The notes under the pieces are model-generated. The model was not told the origin of the DNA. It saw only the letters and a list, made by a program, of their open reading frames with translations, and ran no database searches. This document shows, one piece after another, positions 9,014-17,783 of a stretch of 64,000 bases of DNA. Both the position numbers and the translations under genes were made by a program. Source of the DNA: Vibrio rotiferianus CAIM 577 = LMG 21460 (GTDB lineage: Bacteria; Pseudomonadota; Gammaproteobacteria; Enterobacterales; Vibrionaceae); the NCBI RefSeq assembly GCF_002741985.1, contig NZ_APHW01000104.1, positions 186,001-250,000 of the forward strand, in the 5' to 3' direction. The number at the start of each line of letters is the position of its first letter. The first letter of the stretch is position 1.

Positions 9014-9418
9014 ATGAACGTAATCGAAGCTTTTAACGACAGCTATGAACGTTGCGTTGCTCACGATGATTTCTTTGATTTGTTTTATGAGAACTTTTGG
9101 TCGAAAGGCGAGCACTTCAGACACAAGTTTGATGGTGTGGACATGAAAAAGCAAAAGCGCATGCTCAAAGGGGCCTTGGTCTTTTTGATGATGGCGGACT
9201 CTTCGACAGATGCCAGAGATATGATGCGAAAGTACGGCAACAAGCACGGCCAGGGAAATATAGGAGTCTCCCCGGAAGACATCGATATCTGGTTTGAGAG
9301 CTTACTTGAAACCGTGAAGCTATGTGACTCTGACTTTGATGAAAGCGTTGACTACGCTTGGAGGCATCGTTTTGAAACTGGGTTGGTGATCATGAAGAAA
9401 GAATGTGCCGACGCCTAA
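9014..9418 (+). CDS. Single-domain globin-like protein
   Basis: The 134-aa protein has an all-helical globin pattern: an N-terminal ERC...DFFDLFYENFW helix AB, the CD region FRHKFDGVDMKKQKRML, and an F-helix motif in which KYGNKHGQGNIGV places a histidine at the proximal F8 position. The G/H helices carry AWRHRFETGLVIMKK. It would bind haem and a gaseous ligand (O2 or NO) or act as a sensor domain. No reductase domain is attached, so it is not a flavohaemoglobin. The ribosome site AAGGAGAAG lies 5 nt before the ATG. Family assignment rests on motif reading only. Confidence 0.75.
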   Translation: MNVIEAFNDSYERCVAHDDFFDLFYENFWSKGEHFRHKFDGVDMKKQKRMLKGALVFLMMADSSTDARDMMRKYGNKHGQGNIGVSPEDIDIWFESLLETVKLCDSDFDESVDYAWRHRFETGLVIMKKECADA

Positions 9419-9443
9419 CATTAAATGCGAGTCGTTAAGAGAG

Positions 9444-9469
9444 GGAGTAGGTCATTACTACTCCTTTTT
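9444..9469 (+). terminator. Terminator of the globin gene
   Basis: The stem GGAGTAG (9444-9450) pairs with CTACTCC (9458-9464) with loop GTCATTA, followed by five T residues. It lies 25 nt after the globin stop and 14 nt before the convergent slipin stop. Confidence 0.75.
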
Positions 9470-9482
9470 CTTATATCTTCGA

Positions 9483-10271
9483 TTATTGTTTTTTCCCTTC
9501 TTCACCTTGTGTTTTCTTTACCGATTTAGCGATATCTGACACGGCTTCAACTAGATTGATCGGTAATGGGAATATTATGGTGGAGGTTTTGTCGGTGGTG
9601 ATCTCCGTTAGGGTCTGCATATAGCGTAATTGCAAAGCATTCGGCGCTTCGTTGAGCATGTCTGCGGCTTCTTTTAACTTGGCAGAAGCTTCTAATTCAC
9701 CCATTGAATGAATCACTTTTGCACGACGATTCCTTTCTGCTTCGGCTTGACGGGCTAAGGCTCGAACCATGCTGTCGTTAAGATCAACATGTTTCACCTC
9801 TACCGTTGCGATTTTAATTCCCCAGTCATCTGTTTGTTGGTCGAGAATAGATTGGAGATCTTTGTTGAGACGTTCGCGTTCTGCCAAAAGTTCATCCAAT
9901 TCATGCTGCCCAAGGACTGAGCGGAGTGTTGTTTGCGCTAACTGACTTGTCGCATCGCTGTAGCTTTCGATGTTATTGATGGCCATTTGCGGATCGACGA
10001 CTCGGAAATAAACCACTGCATTGACACGCACAGAGACGTTATCACGGGTAATTAAGTCTTGGGTCGGAACATCCAATACAATGGTTCGTAGGTCAACACG
10101 AACCATTTGTTGAATAAATGGAATAAGGATTATCAACCCCGGACCTTTCACCTCTTGAAAGCGTCCTAAGAAGAAGACAACGCCACGTTCATATTCGCGC
10201 AGCACTTTGAACATTTGCGTTGCCAGTGCAAACAGTAAAACCAGTATAACGGCAACAGTGTAGAGCATCAT
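9483..10271 (-). CDS. Slipin-family SPFH (stomatin-like) membrane protein
   Basis: The 262-aa protein has one N-terminal hydrophobic anchor (residues 2-20) followed by an SPFH/Band 7 domain starting at REYERGVVFFLGRFQEVKGPG. It continues through VDLRTIVLDVPTQDLITRDNVSV and ends with a helical stretch NRRAKVIHSMGELEASAKLKEAADML that mediates oligomerisation in this family. Slipins pair with NfeD proteases, here encoded 9 nt upstream on the same strand, and the pair is thought to cleave or organise membrane proteins. The C-terminus is short and lysine-rich (KKTQGEEGKKQ). Confidence 0.92.
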   Translation of the reverse strand: MMLYTVAVILVLLFALATQMFKVLREYERGVVFFLGRFQEVKGPGLIILIPFIQQMVRVDLRTIVLDVPTQDLITRDNVSVRVNAVVYFRVVDPQMAINNIESYSDATSQLAQTTLRSVLGQHELDELLAERERLNKDLQSILDQQTDDWGIKIATVEVKHVDLNDSMVRALARQAEAERNRRAKVIHSMGELEASAKLKEAADMLNEAPNALQLRYMQTLTEITTDKTSTIIFPLPINLVEAVSDIAKSVKKTQGEEGKKQ

Positions 10272-10280
10272 AATCGCCTC

Positions 10281-11651
10281 CTATCCTTTAGGGCGGTCAT
10301 TAGGCTTCACAGTTAAGGTCAGCCCTTCCACGTTTATTATGGTGACTTGGTCACCTTGTTTGAGTTGTTCACTTGCTTTGGCTTTCCAGAGCGCGCCTTC
10401 TAACTGCACTCGACCTGTGCCATCGATAAAGTCATCACTTACAATGGCTAGTTTTCCTGGGTAGGCTTCTAAACCTGTTGTGGCTTTCCTGTTTCGTATT
10501 CTCAGTAATAAACCTACGGTAATGATGATCAGTGCGATGGAGAAAATCGCTATTCCGAATATGAGGGGAAGGGCGATTTGAAAACCAGGTAGCTCGCTGT
10601 CCATCAAGAAAACGGAACCCAGCACAAATGCAACAACGCCTCCCAGCCCGAGTACGCCAAAACTTGGGCTGAAAGCTTCCGCGATCATCAGCGCGATACC
10701 GAGTAAAATAAGCCCCAAGCCCGCATAGTTTACTGGCATCATTTGTAGGGCGTACATTGCTAGTAGTAAGCAAATGCCTCCCAATACGCCGGGTAAACCG
10801 ATACCAGGATTGTAGAACTCAAGTAATAGCCCATAAATACCAATGAGCATCAATATGTAAGCCACATTTGGGTTAGTGATAACGGCCAACATTTCTGCGC
10901 GCCAGTCAGGGACGCGTTCAATGAATACGGGATTTTCTAGTGACAACGTCACGCTCATGCTGTTTAACTTGATGCTTTTGCCCGAAGCTATCTTTACCAA
11001 CTCTTGCGGAGAGGCTGCTATGTAATCAATGACCCCGAGCTCTAGAGCCTCTTGTGCATCGAGGCTTGCTGCCTCACTAACCGCTTTTTCGGCCCATTCT
11101 GCGTTCCTACCGTGAAGCTTAGCGAGCCCCTTTATATATGCTTTTGCGTCATTGACGACTTTCTTTTCCATTGTGGTTTTTGTGGTGACTTTATCGGACG
11201 ATTGCTCAGGAGCAGCCTCTTCCTTGTTTTCATCGCTTTCTTTTTCTGAAGAAGGTTGTTGAGGTGCACCGCCAAGGGCGACAGGCGTAGCAGCTCCTAA
11301 ATTGGTCGCTTCAGCCATGGCGGCAATATGACTTGCCAGAAGAATATAGGTACCAGCACTAGCTGCGCGAGAACCAGAAGGCCCAACCCAAGTCGCCACG
11401 GGAACGGTGGAGGTAGTGATTGCTCTGATGATATCTCTCATCGAGCTATCTAGGCCCCCTGGGGTGTCCATTTTCAAGATGACTAGATCAGCACCTTCTG
11501 CATTTGAAAGCTCGATCTCACGGACTAGGTAATCACTGATTGCGGGGCCAATAGCGCCTTTGACCGGAACTACCCAGATTTCACTCGCGGCATTAACGTT
11601 ACTTGTGACGAGTGTAAAAAATAGGGCAAGCCAAGCATATAAATGTCTCAT
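10281..11651 (-). CDS. NfeD-family membrane-bound serine protease
   Basis: The 456-aa protein is a long NfeD (NfeD1b-type). A signal peptide (residues 1-22) precedes a ClpP-like S49/SppA-like protease domain (about 23-235) with MDTPGGLDSSMRDI, the nucleophile Ser98 in AASAGTYI, and the likely catalytic lysine at K163/K164 in MEKKVVNDAKAY. A charged insert of about 30 residues (EKESDENKEEAAPEQ) separates the two. About four to five membrane helices (about 260-380) and a C-terminal OB-fold NfeD domain (about 395-450) follow. The ATG at 11651 is chosen over an upstream GTG/TTG-type extension because GGAGGGCT lies just ahead of it. It is cotranscribed with the slipin. Confidence 0.92.
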   Translation of the reverse strand: MRHLYAWLALFFTLVTSNVNAASEIWVVPVKGAIGPAISDYLVREIELSNAEGADLVILKMDTPGGLDSSMRDIIRAITTSTVPVATWVGPSGSRAASAGTYILLASHIAAMAEATNLGAATPVALGGAPQQPSSEKESDENKEEAAPEQSSDKVTTKTTMEKKVVNDAKAYIKGLAKLHGRNAEWAEKAVSEAASLDAQEALELGVIDYIAASPQELVKIASGKSIKLNSMSVTLSLENPVFIERVPDWRAEMLAVITNPNVAYILMLIGIYGLLLEFYNPGIGLPGVLGGICLLLAMYALQMMPVNYAGLGLILLGIALMIAEAFSPSFGVLGLGGVVAFVLGSVFLMDSELPGFQIALPLIFGIAIFSIALIIITVGLLLRIRNRKATTGLEAYPGKLAIVSDDFIDGTGRVQLEGALWKAKASEQLKQGDQVTIINVEGLTLTVKPNDRPKG

Positions 11652-11740
11652 AGAGCCCTCCTTGTGCAATAACTAAAGTATAGCTATAGCAGGGCTAATC
11701 CTCGGAAATTGTTAGTAATAAGCTGTAAATGAATATGTAC

Positions 11741-11774
11741 AAAAAAGCGCCACTAGTTTTTGCTAGTAGCGCTT
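11741..11774 (-). terminator. Terminator of the CHASE4-GGDEF-EAL gene
   Basis: A 12-bp stem with one mismatch pairs AAGCGCCACTAG (11745-11756) with CTAGTAGCGCTT (11763-11774). On the minus strand it is followed by a run of six U from 11746 down to 11741. Confidence 0.85.
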
Positions 11775-11791
11775 CGGCATTTTAGATGGGG

Positions 11792-14512
11792 TTAAAGTGA
11801 TGAAAACTGATCCAAGATGTCTTGCTTTGGCATCGGTTTGTAGAAGTAAAAACCTTGGAGCTCATCGATACTCCAAACCTTAAGCTTCCGTACTTGGCTC
11901 GCTGTCTCTACGCCCTCTGCGACGATGGTTAGCCCCAATTCTTGAGCCATGCTTGCGATATTTCTGACTAAGGTTTTTGCTCTGTCATTTGTTTCAATTT
12001 GATCAATATATGATTTATCCAGCTTCACGATATCGAGAGGGAAACTACATAAACTGCTAAATGAGGCATAGCCCGTACCAAAGTCGTCTAAGGCAAGCTG
12101 TATGCCGAGTTGTTTCACTTCGTTAATACGATGAATGGTTTCAGCTTCCACTCCCATCAACATACTTTCCGTAATTTCGATGACAAGCTGGCCTGCTTCA
12201 ACGCAGTTATTATCTAAGGCTTGTTTTAGATGTGAGGTTAAATTGGCATGGTAAAAATGCTGCGTGCTTAGATTTACATGCATATTGAGAGCATTAAGCC
12301 CTTGCTGTTTTCTCGTTTTATTTAGCTGATTCAGGAATTCACATGCTTGCTCTAAAATTGATTCACCTAACTCAACAATCAGTTTTCCTTGCTCCGCTAT
12401 TGGAATAAACACCGCAGGAGAGATAACACCAAGAACAGGATGAATCCAGCGAGCTAGGGCCTCAAAACCAATAACTTCCCCTGACTGGGTGTTAAGAATC
12501 GGTTGGTAGTAAGGAATAATCTCACGATTTTTGATCGCGAGCTCAAGATCCCTGTTAATGATCATTGCGGTCTGAGCTTGGGAAGAAAGTTCCTCAGCAA
12601 CAACCACAACTTCGCTCATCTGATTTCCAGGTAATGACGAGGCAGAGTAGCGTGCGATTTGCAAAAGATGTTCTGATGGCTCGTGAGTGATAGCGGGATC
12701 GATAATCACGGCTTTGCTTTCTAGGTTAAGTAATAATCCAGAAAGCTCGACTTTGTGAGACAAACGATCAAGCAGTTTATTCGTTGCATCCACGACTTGT
12801 TGATTGTCGCTATGGCTGCAGTCAGGCACCAAGACGATAAATTCACTTTCACTAATTCGTCCAATTTGGTATTCACCGAGGACTGTTTTCATCGATGCGG
12901 AGATGTATTTAATTGCTTCGTCGAAGACGCGGTGTCCATATAGTTGTGAAATTTGCTGTATATTCTCGCAGCTAATATAAACAAAAGAGAAGCGATTCGG
13001 AGATTGACGAATTAAGTCGTTAAGTGCGCCCAAGATAATGACTCTGTTACAAAAGCCTGATATCGGGTCGTAATCTGTCAATTCCTGGATTAGTTGTGCC
13101 TGCTGCTTCTTCTCTCTCAAATCATGAATCAGTAACATCAGAGCGTTACAGCCGTTGTGTTGTACAAGTGTTGCTTCTAAGGAGCAATCAATCACTTGCT
13201 GTTTACTGTCCAACATTTGAGCTTCAAACATGGTTGTACCGTCGTTTACCATCTTGAACATCATATCCACATGGCACTCTTCTGTATCTGAGGCGCATAA
13301 CGAGTCTAAAGGACGGTCAATGATATCATCTCTTTGGTACTTCAACATGTCCAAAGCTTGTTGATTGATGTCGACAATATTACGCTCAATCACGATCAGC
13401 ATTCCCAGCGATGAACTGCGATAAAGCGCGCCCAACTTTTGCATGGAATCTTTAAGCTGAGTCTTTGTGATTGAGGTGTTTTCAGAGAGTTTTTCAACGA
13501 GCTTGGTTGCGACTTCGAGTTCGTCAGATGTGACGGAACGGAGATCTTCAAGGTGATATTGCGACGCGAGTTGTCTTATACCTTGAGAAAAATGGTTAAA
13601 GCGTATTGCGACGCGATTCTTAAACACCCAATAGGTACTCGAGGCTATCGCAGTTGCAACAACGCCAACAGTAGCGAATAAATAAAGGAATAGCGTATTT
13701 CCTTTTTCGTAATGTGCACGCTGGGAGTCTGTTTTAAGCAGTGCGATAGGTTGATTTGATACATTAGTCAGCACTGACCAGAGTGTGATGTTGTTGCCGT
13801 TTTTATTAACTTTACCAGCTAAGCTCTCACTCTTTGCAGTTGCGTTAAGTTCAACCAATTGGTTGTTTGCAGTAAGAATCGAGCTAAAGTTACCCGGAAA
13901 GCGAAGATTTAAATCTCGCCCCCAGACAAGCCAGCCTGGAGAGTTTTGATCTCCTTCACTGTTCCTTACCGGGGTTAAGCTAATCGACCATACATGCTGG
14001 TTGATTTTAAATAGCCCTGCCATGCTATCACGGTGGATATCAAGGGTATTGTTCGCGTTTGATATATGGTCTTTGACTTCAGGTAAAGAGATGACTTGCT
14101 TTACAAATTCATACGATTGCTGTTTATCTTGTTCGCGAGTCAAAGAGTCAAGAATTTTGCCTTCAAGCGTGACAAACACCATCAAGTCGAGTGCAAGTGT
14201 GTCGATAGACTCTATGTAGAGGTTTCTGTCCCGGTAAGCGTCAATGTCACCATCTTTGAGTAAGTAATAGGTCTCATCCCAATGCGCCCAGTCATAGGAG
14301 CTCTCTTCTTGCTGATTAACCATCATGTCAATGACTGCATGAGCCTGTTGATTAGCATGGGTAATTTCTGTTCTTTCCAGCTCATCAAGGCTATACAGAA
14401 AAAAATAGCGACTGATGAAAAGAAAGCTAATGATCATGCCTAGCAAACCGAGCGAAAAATACAGCGCAGTTTTGTATCTTAGGTTCAATGTTAGCAAGCG
14501 AAAGTTCGGCAT
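11792..14512 (-). CDS. Cyclic-di-GMP phosphodiesterase: CHASE4-PAS-degenerate GGDEF-EAL
   Basis: The 906-aa inner-membrane protein has two membrane helices (about residues 17-40 and 275-297) enclosing a periplasmic CHASE4-like domain with the hallmark YDWAHWDETY. A HAMP-like linker, a PAS domain (about 360-470), a GGDEF-type domain (about 478-640) and an EAL domain (about 655-905) follow. The GGDEF signature is SESEF (554-558), so cyclase activity is unlikely. The EAL domain keeps E684-A-L, the ELTE-equivalent EITE, D809-D810 in DDFGTG, the KLD lysine, AEGVE and LQG. It should therefore hydrolyse cyclic-di-GMP, possibly with GTP as an allosteric ligand of the degenerate domain. It stands alone. 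Confidence 0.93.
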   Translation of the reverse strand: MPNFRLLTLNLRYKTALYFSLGLLGMIISFLFISRYFFLYSLDELERTEITHANQQAHAVIDMMVNQQEESSYDWAHWDETYYLLKDGDIDAYRDRNLYIESIDTLALDLMVFVTLEGKILDSLTREQDKQQSYEFVKQVISLPEVKDHISNANNTLDIHRDSMAGLFKINQHVWSISLTPVRNSEGDQNSPGWLVWGRDLNLRFPGNFSSILTANNQLVELNATAKSESLAGKVNKNGNNITLWSVLTNVSNQPIALLKTDSQRAHYEKGNTLFLYLFATVGVVATAIASSTYWVFKNRVAIRFNHFSQGIRQLASQYHLEDLRSVTSDELEVATKLVEKLSENTSITKTQLKDSMQKLGALYRSSSLGMLIVIERNIVDINQQALDMLKYQRDDIIDRPLDSLCASDTEECHVDMMFKMVNDGTTMFEAQMLDSKQQVIDCSLEATLVQHNGCNALMLLIHDLREKKQQAQLIQELTDYDPISGFCNRVIILGALNDLIRQSPNRFSFVYISCENIQQISQLYGHRVFDEAIKYISASMKTVLGEYQIGRISESEFIVLVPDCSHSDNQQVVDATNKLLDRLSHKVELSGLLLNLESKAVIIDPAITHEPSEHLLQIARYSASSLPGNQMSEVVVVAEELSSQAQTAMIINRDLELAIKNREIIPYYQPILNTQSGEVIGFEALARWIHPVLGVISPAVFIPIAEQGKLIVELGESILEQACEFLNQLNKTRKQQGLNALNMHVNLSTQHFYHANLTSHLKQALDNNCVEAGQLVIEITESMLMGVEAETIHRINEVKQLGIQLALDDFGTGYASFSSLCSFPLDIVKLDKSYIDQIETNDRAKTLVRNIASMAQELGLTIVAEGVETASQVRKLKVWSIDELQGFYFYKPMPKQDILDQFSSL

Positions 14513-14722
14513 AGAGGATTACTTGTTGTATTTATTTGGTGAAATTGTACGACATCTTCTATATCAATAACGTGATGTCAAGCTACAGTGGTCTTACCTT
14601 AAATTTCACTTTGATACATTTGTAAGTAATTGATCGTTTGCTATTTAAGGTACAATTTAAAGGTATGTTTTAAAACCCCTACAGCGACAAGGGGTTAACT
14701 GAAACTGTTGGTTTATAGACGA

Positions 14723-14728
14723 TATAAT
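14723..14728 (+). promoter_or_regulatory. Consensus -10 element TATAAT before the 38-aa gene
   Basis: A perfect TATAAT stands 44 nt before the preferred start of the small membrane protein gene. The -35 region at the standard 17-nt spacing (about 14700-14705) is poor, so this promoter may need an activator or be incidental. Confidence 0.4.
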
Positions 14729-14771
14729 TCGAATGCGATTAATTCGTCATCGAAAATTTGTAGGAAATGTG

Positions 14772-14888
14772 ATGCTTGTAGTTCAAAGGCTTTTAAAGCT
14801 TGCCGTAATTTGTGCGATTTTCTTTACCGTGTTTGACCTAATTCAATACGGCCATATTACGTGGATTGATCGTTTGATAGGAAGGTAA
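14772..14888 (+). CDS. Putative small membrane protein, 38 aa
   Basis: The ATG at 14772 is preceded by TAGGAAATGTG, a plausible ribosome site. It opens a 38-aa reading frame with one hydrophobic helix (LLKLAVICAIFFTVFDLI, residues 7-24), basic residues before it and a polar-basic tail (HITWIDRLIGR), the look of a single-pass inner-membrane miniprotein. An in-frame ATG at 14733 would add 13 basic residues but lacks a ribosome site. It lies in the gap between the CHASE4-EAL gene and vieB, and is convergent with vieB. I do not recognise the family. Confidence 0.5.
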   Translation: MLVVQRLLKLAVICAIFFTVFDLIQYGHITWIDRLIGR

Positions 14889-14899
14889 GTTTCTTCTAT

Positions 14900-14920
14900 G
14901 GAGCCAGTTCCGTTGGCTCC
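14900..14920. terminator. Hairpin between the small ORF and the REC-TPR gene
   Basis: A 7-bp stem, GGAGCCA (14900-14906) with TGGCTCC (14914-14920), lies just beyond the stop codons of both converging genes. There is no good U-tract on either strand, so it is only a weak terminator candidate. Confidence 0.35.
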
Positions 14921-14927
14921 GCTATGA

Positions 14928-16580
14928 TCAATATTGCTTCTTTTTTTCATTCAATTCAGCCTGAATGCTGATTTCTAGTGCTCTATTGTAAAACTTAAGA
15001 TAGTTGGTTTTTTCTAGCTCTTCGGCACTTACCAACTGTTGGATAATGGTATCGCAGCGTTGAATAAGAGCTTGAACTTCCAAAGCCGTTTTGTCTGAAG
15101 GCCATGCCCGAGTTAGGATTTTGATAATGTTTATGCAAACGGTACGCAGCATTGGGCATCGAAGTTGAAGCTCGATTAATGCATCCAATAGTGCTGGATA
15201 ATCTTCCTCATGCGCCCTTATTTTTGTGTATTGCTCCTGCATCCAAGCCTGACGTGCACGATTCTCAGCTTCTAGTGTTTGTCCTAGGGTAATTTTGCTC
15301 GATAGTATGGTATCGCTCGAGTCAGTCTGCAGGTTATCAAAGCACCAAGTAATTGCGGTCGCAAACTCAGTCTCAAAGTTCATTTCATGTAATAACCAAG
15401 CGAGATGGTATTGGGCGTAGAAATGACGAAATGGGTTTCGACGATAGAGATCGCTCAGTACTTTGAAGGCCTTCATATAGTTGCCATCTTCAGCGGCAAT
15501 ATGCGCAGCAATGAGGTCGAGCTCATCCTGAAATTGGAACCCTTCAGCACTGGTTACTAGAGCTTTAAAATGTGCTTTTGCCTGGCGTAACAAATCCTCA
15601 CGGCCACTGAGTTTTCTGTGGCAATACAGTAAAATTCGGATGAGATTCATCTTACTGTAAGCATTATTACGATAGGTATCTTTGTTGATCTCTAAATAGT
15701 TGTAATAATGATCAAGCGCCAACTTGTACAATCCTTCTGAAAGACACAAGTTCACGATAACCAGTTCTCGTTCCGAGTTACCTTCCACTAATTTGTTTGC
15801 GAGTGCTAAGTGTTTAATGGCCTCGGGAATCTCTCGTTTAACAATCCCATAAGCTGCTGCACATTCACGTATCTGAACGTTATTCGGTGAGCTTTTAAGT
15901 AGCTCTTGTACGATGTGTTGTGCTTCATCCGTTTCCCCCAGCATCATTAAAGAGTTAGCTAAGCCTACTTTTGCCCAGTTAACCTCTTTGCGTTCGATGA
16001 CTTTCTGATAAACCACTTTTGCTTCTTCATGCAATTTAAGCTTTGTTAAGAAGTCTGCGCGAAACTTCTCCACGATAAAGTAATATTCGGGATGGAAAGG
16101 AGACAATTCATCGCAGGCAAGTAAGCCTGCATTCCAGTTATTTTCTAGCTCCGCTTTATAGATATCATTAAGGGCTTCCTTACGGCGAATCGCGGAAGAT
16201 ATCCGTTCTTTTAAAGTCACGGAGTTAAATGGTTTTAGTAGATATTCATCCGGTTTTAACTCAATGATAGCGCGCACGATGGATGCTGAGTTTTCCCCTG
16301 TGACAAGAATGAACAAGGTTTCTGATCGAATCAGCTTAAGGTGCTTCAACTCTTCGAACAGTTGTTTGCCATTCATGCCTTTACCAAAGTTATAGTCGCA
16401 GATAACAACGTCTAGTGTTTCACGTTGAGCGATGGTTATCGCCCCTTTGGCAAGCCTAGCACTAAGAATGCGTTTGTCTGAAAATCCGAGTTTAGTCAGC
16501 ATGTTTCGTAAAGTCAGCACAACGACAGGGGCATCATCTACGATTAAAACATTGAGTTCAGAAAATGATTTGTTACTCAT
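14928..16580 (-). CDS. Response regulator with TPR-like tail, VieB-like
   Basis: The 550-aa protein has an N-terminal receiver domain (residues 8-130) with the acidic pair D15-D16, the phospho-acceptor D62 in CDYNFG, T94 and K116 in LLKPF. About 400 helical residues follow that read as degenerate tetratricopeptide repeats (for example LANSLMMLGETDEAQHIVQELLKSSPNN). It has no DNA-binding domain. V. cholerae VieB has the same architecture and inhibits phosphotransfer from VieS to VieA. Here it is the third gene of a vieS-vieA-vieB-like set, 56 nt after the REC-EAL gene. The ATG at 16580 is preferred to a TTG six codons upstream; the ribosome site is weak for both. Confidence 0.85.
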   Translation of the reverse strand: MSNKSFSELNVLIVDDAPVVVLTLRNMLTKLGFSDKRILSARLAKGAITIAQRETLDVVICDYNFGKGMNGKQLFEELKHLKLIRSETLFILVTGENSASIVRAIIELKPDEYLLKPFNSVTLKERISSAIRRKEALNDIYKAELENNWNAGLLACDELSPFHPEYYFIVEKFRADFLTKLKLHEEAKVVYQKVIERKEVNWAKVGLANSLMMLGETDEAQHIVQELLKSSPNNVQIRECAAAYGIVKREIPEAIKHLALANKLVEGNSERELVIVNLCLSEGLYKLALDHYYNYLEINKDTYRNNAYSKMNLIRILLYCHRKLSGREDLLRQAKAHFKALVTSAEGFQFQDELDLIAAHIAAEDGNYMKAFKVLSDLYRRNPFRHFYAQYHLAWLLHEMNFETEFATAITWCFDNLQTDSSDTILSSKITLGQTLEAENRARQAWMQEQYTKIRAHEEDYPALLDALIELQLRCPMLRTVCINIIKILTRAWPSDKTALEVQALIQRCDTIIQQLVSAEELEKTNYLKFYNRALEISIQAELNEKKKQY

Positions 16581-16636
16581 GAAATTTAATATCAACAAAA
16601 CAACAGCAGTGGATAGAAACGCTCCAAGCTTGCGCG

Positions 16637-17779
16637 TTAGAGCAATTCAATCAGTTGAGAAATAGGTAGGGGCTTTGATGCAATGTAACCTTGAAAAAGG
16701 TCTACCCCAATTTCGTTTAAGTAAGTCAAAGTTGCATGGTCTTCAACGCCCTCTGCAACGGAGCGTAATCCGAGTGACGTAGCAAGTTGCACACAGGCTG
16801 CAATTAGCTGGCGGCTTTTGTAATTTTGAACCGCATTACCAATAAACTTCTGATCAATTTTTAGTTCAGTGAATGGTAACGTCGCCAATTGGCTCAAAGA
16901 TGAATAGCCCGTCCCGAAATCGTCAATCGCTAACCCAACTCCTCTCAGTCGTAAATTGGCTAAATTGGCCAATGAAATAACGCATGAGTTATATACCTCA
17001 TCTTCGGTTAATTCGAGAGTTAGCCGTTCCACCGCAAATAGAGAACGCTCACAGAACTCCAGGAGTTGTTCGCTCATTGGTGTTTGCAGCGTCTTTTGAT
17101 TCATGTTTATTGAAAGCAGCAATTGGTTATCGAAACGAGATAGATCGTTTAGTGCGGTTTCTAATGAGACCCAAAACAATTTGTCCAACATGTTGTGTTT
17201 GGTCATTGCGCTAAGAAACGCATTTGGTCCCAACACACCATGTGTAGGATGTTCACAACGAATCAGCGCTTCAACACCAATGATCTTGTTGTTAGATACT
17301 TGGTATTGGGGCTGGTAGTAATTACGAAACCAGCCTTGGTCAAAGCCTTGATTAATATCCTCAACGGAGAGCGAGACCATTTGCTTACCCGAATCTGATG
17401 GGGAAGCGATAGCCTTAAAGTCAGACAATATGTCTTCTAAGGTACCTAAAGCGATGGGCTTAACTAGGGAGCGAACAAAGCAATAGCCGGCGGACACGCA
17501 CATACTATAAGTAATATCGACGACATCTTTGTTTGCCGCGCTAAGAATCACCACGCCGGTAGGGCGCTGAGCTTCAGATAGTGACGATAGTAAGTCAATG
17601 CCATTTAAACCCGGTAAGTTTAAATCACAAAACATTAGGTCGATTTGTTGCTTGGCACACAATGGAGCGACCTCTTTGCCGGAATGCAGCAGCTGAATGT
17701 TGGCGCTAGTGTAACGGCTCAGTAAAATCTTCAGGTTTGTCGCTTGTAGAATGTCGTCTTCAACAATCAATATATTCAT
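16637..17779 (-). CDS. REC-EAL response regulator phosphodiesterase (VieA/RocR-like)
   Basis: The 380-aa protein couples a receiver domain (residues 1-120; phospho-acceptor D52 in CDLNLPG, K107) to an EAL domain (about 145-380). All catalytic residues are visible: E170-A-L, the metal-binding Asn in INMNQ, the E of LELTE, D286-D287 in DDFGTGYSS, K307 in LKIDQ, E343 in AEGVE and Q363 in FQGY. It should hydrolyse cyclic-di-GMP under control of the hybrid kinase encoded 4 nt upstream. V. cholerae VieA carries an extra C-terminal LuxR-type helix-turn-helix, which is absent here because the protein stops right after the EAL fold, as in Pseudomonas RocR/PvrR. Confidence 0.92.
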   Translation of the reverse strand: MNILIVEDDILQATNLKILLSRYTSANIQLLHSGKEVAPLCAKQQIDLMFCDLNLPGLNGIDLLSSLSEAQRPTGVVILSAANKDVVDITYSMCVSAGYCFVRSLVKPIALGTLEDILSDFKAIASPSDSGKQMVSLSVEDINQGFDQGWFRNYYQPQYQVSNNKIIGVEALIRCEHPTHGVLGPNAFLSAMTKHNMLDKLFWVSLETALNDLSRFDNQLLLSINMNQKTLQTPMSEQLLEFCERSLFAVERLTLELTEDEVYNSCVISLANLANLRLRGVGLAIDDFGTGYSSLSQLATLPFTELKIDQKFIGNAVQNYKSRQLIAACVQLATSLGLRSVAEGVEDHATLTYLNEIGVDLFQGYIASKPLPISQLIELL

Positions 17780-17783
17780 TTAA

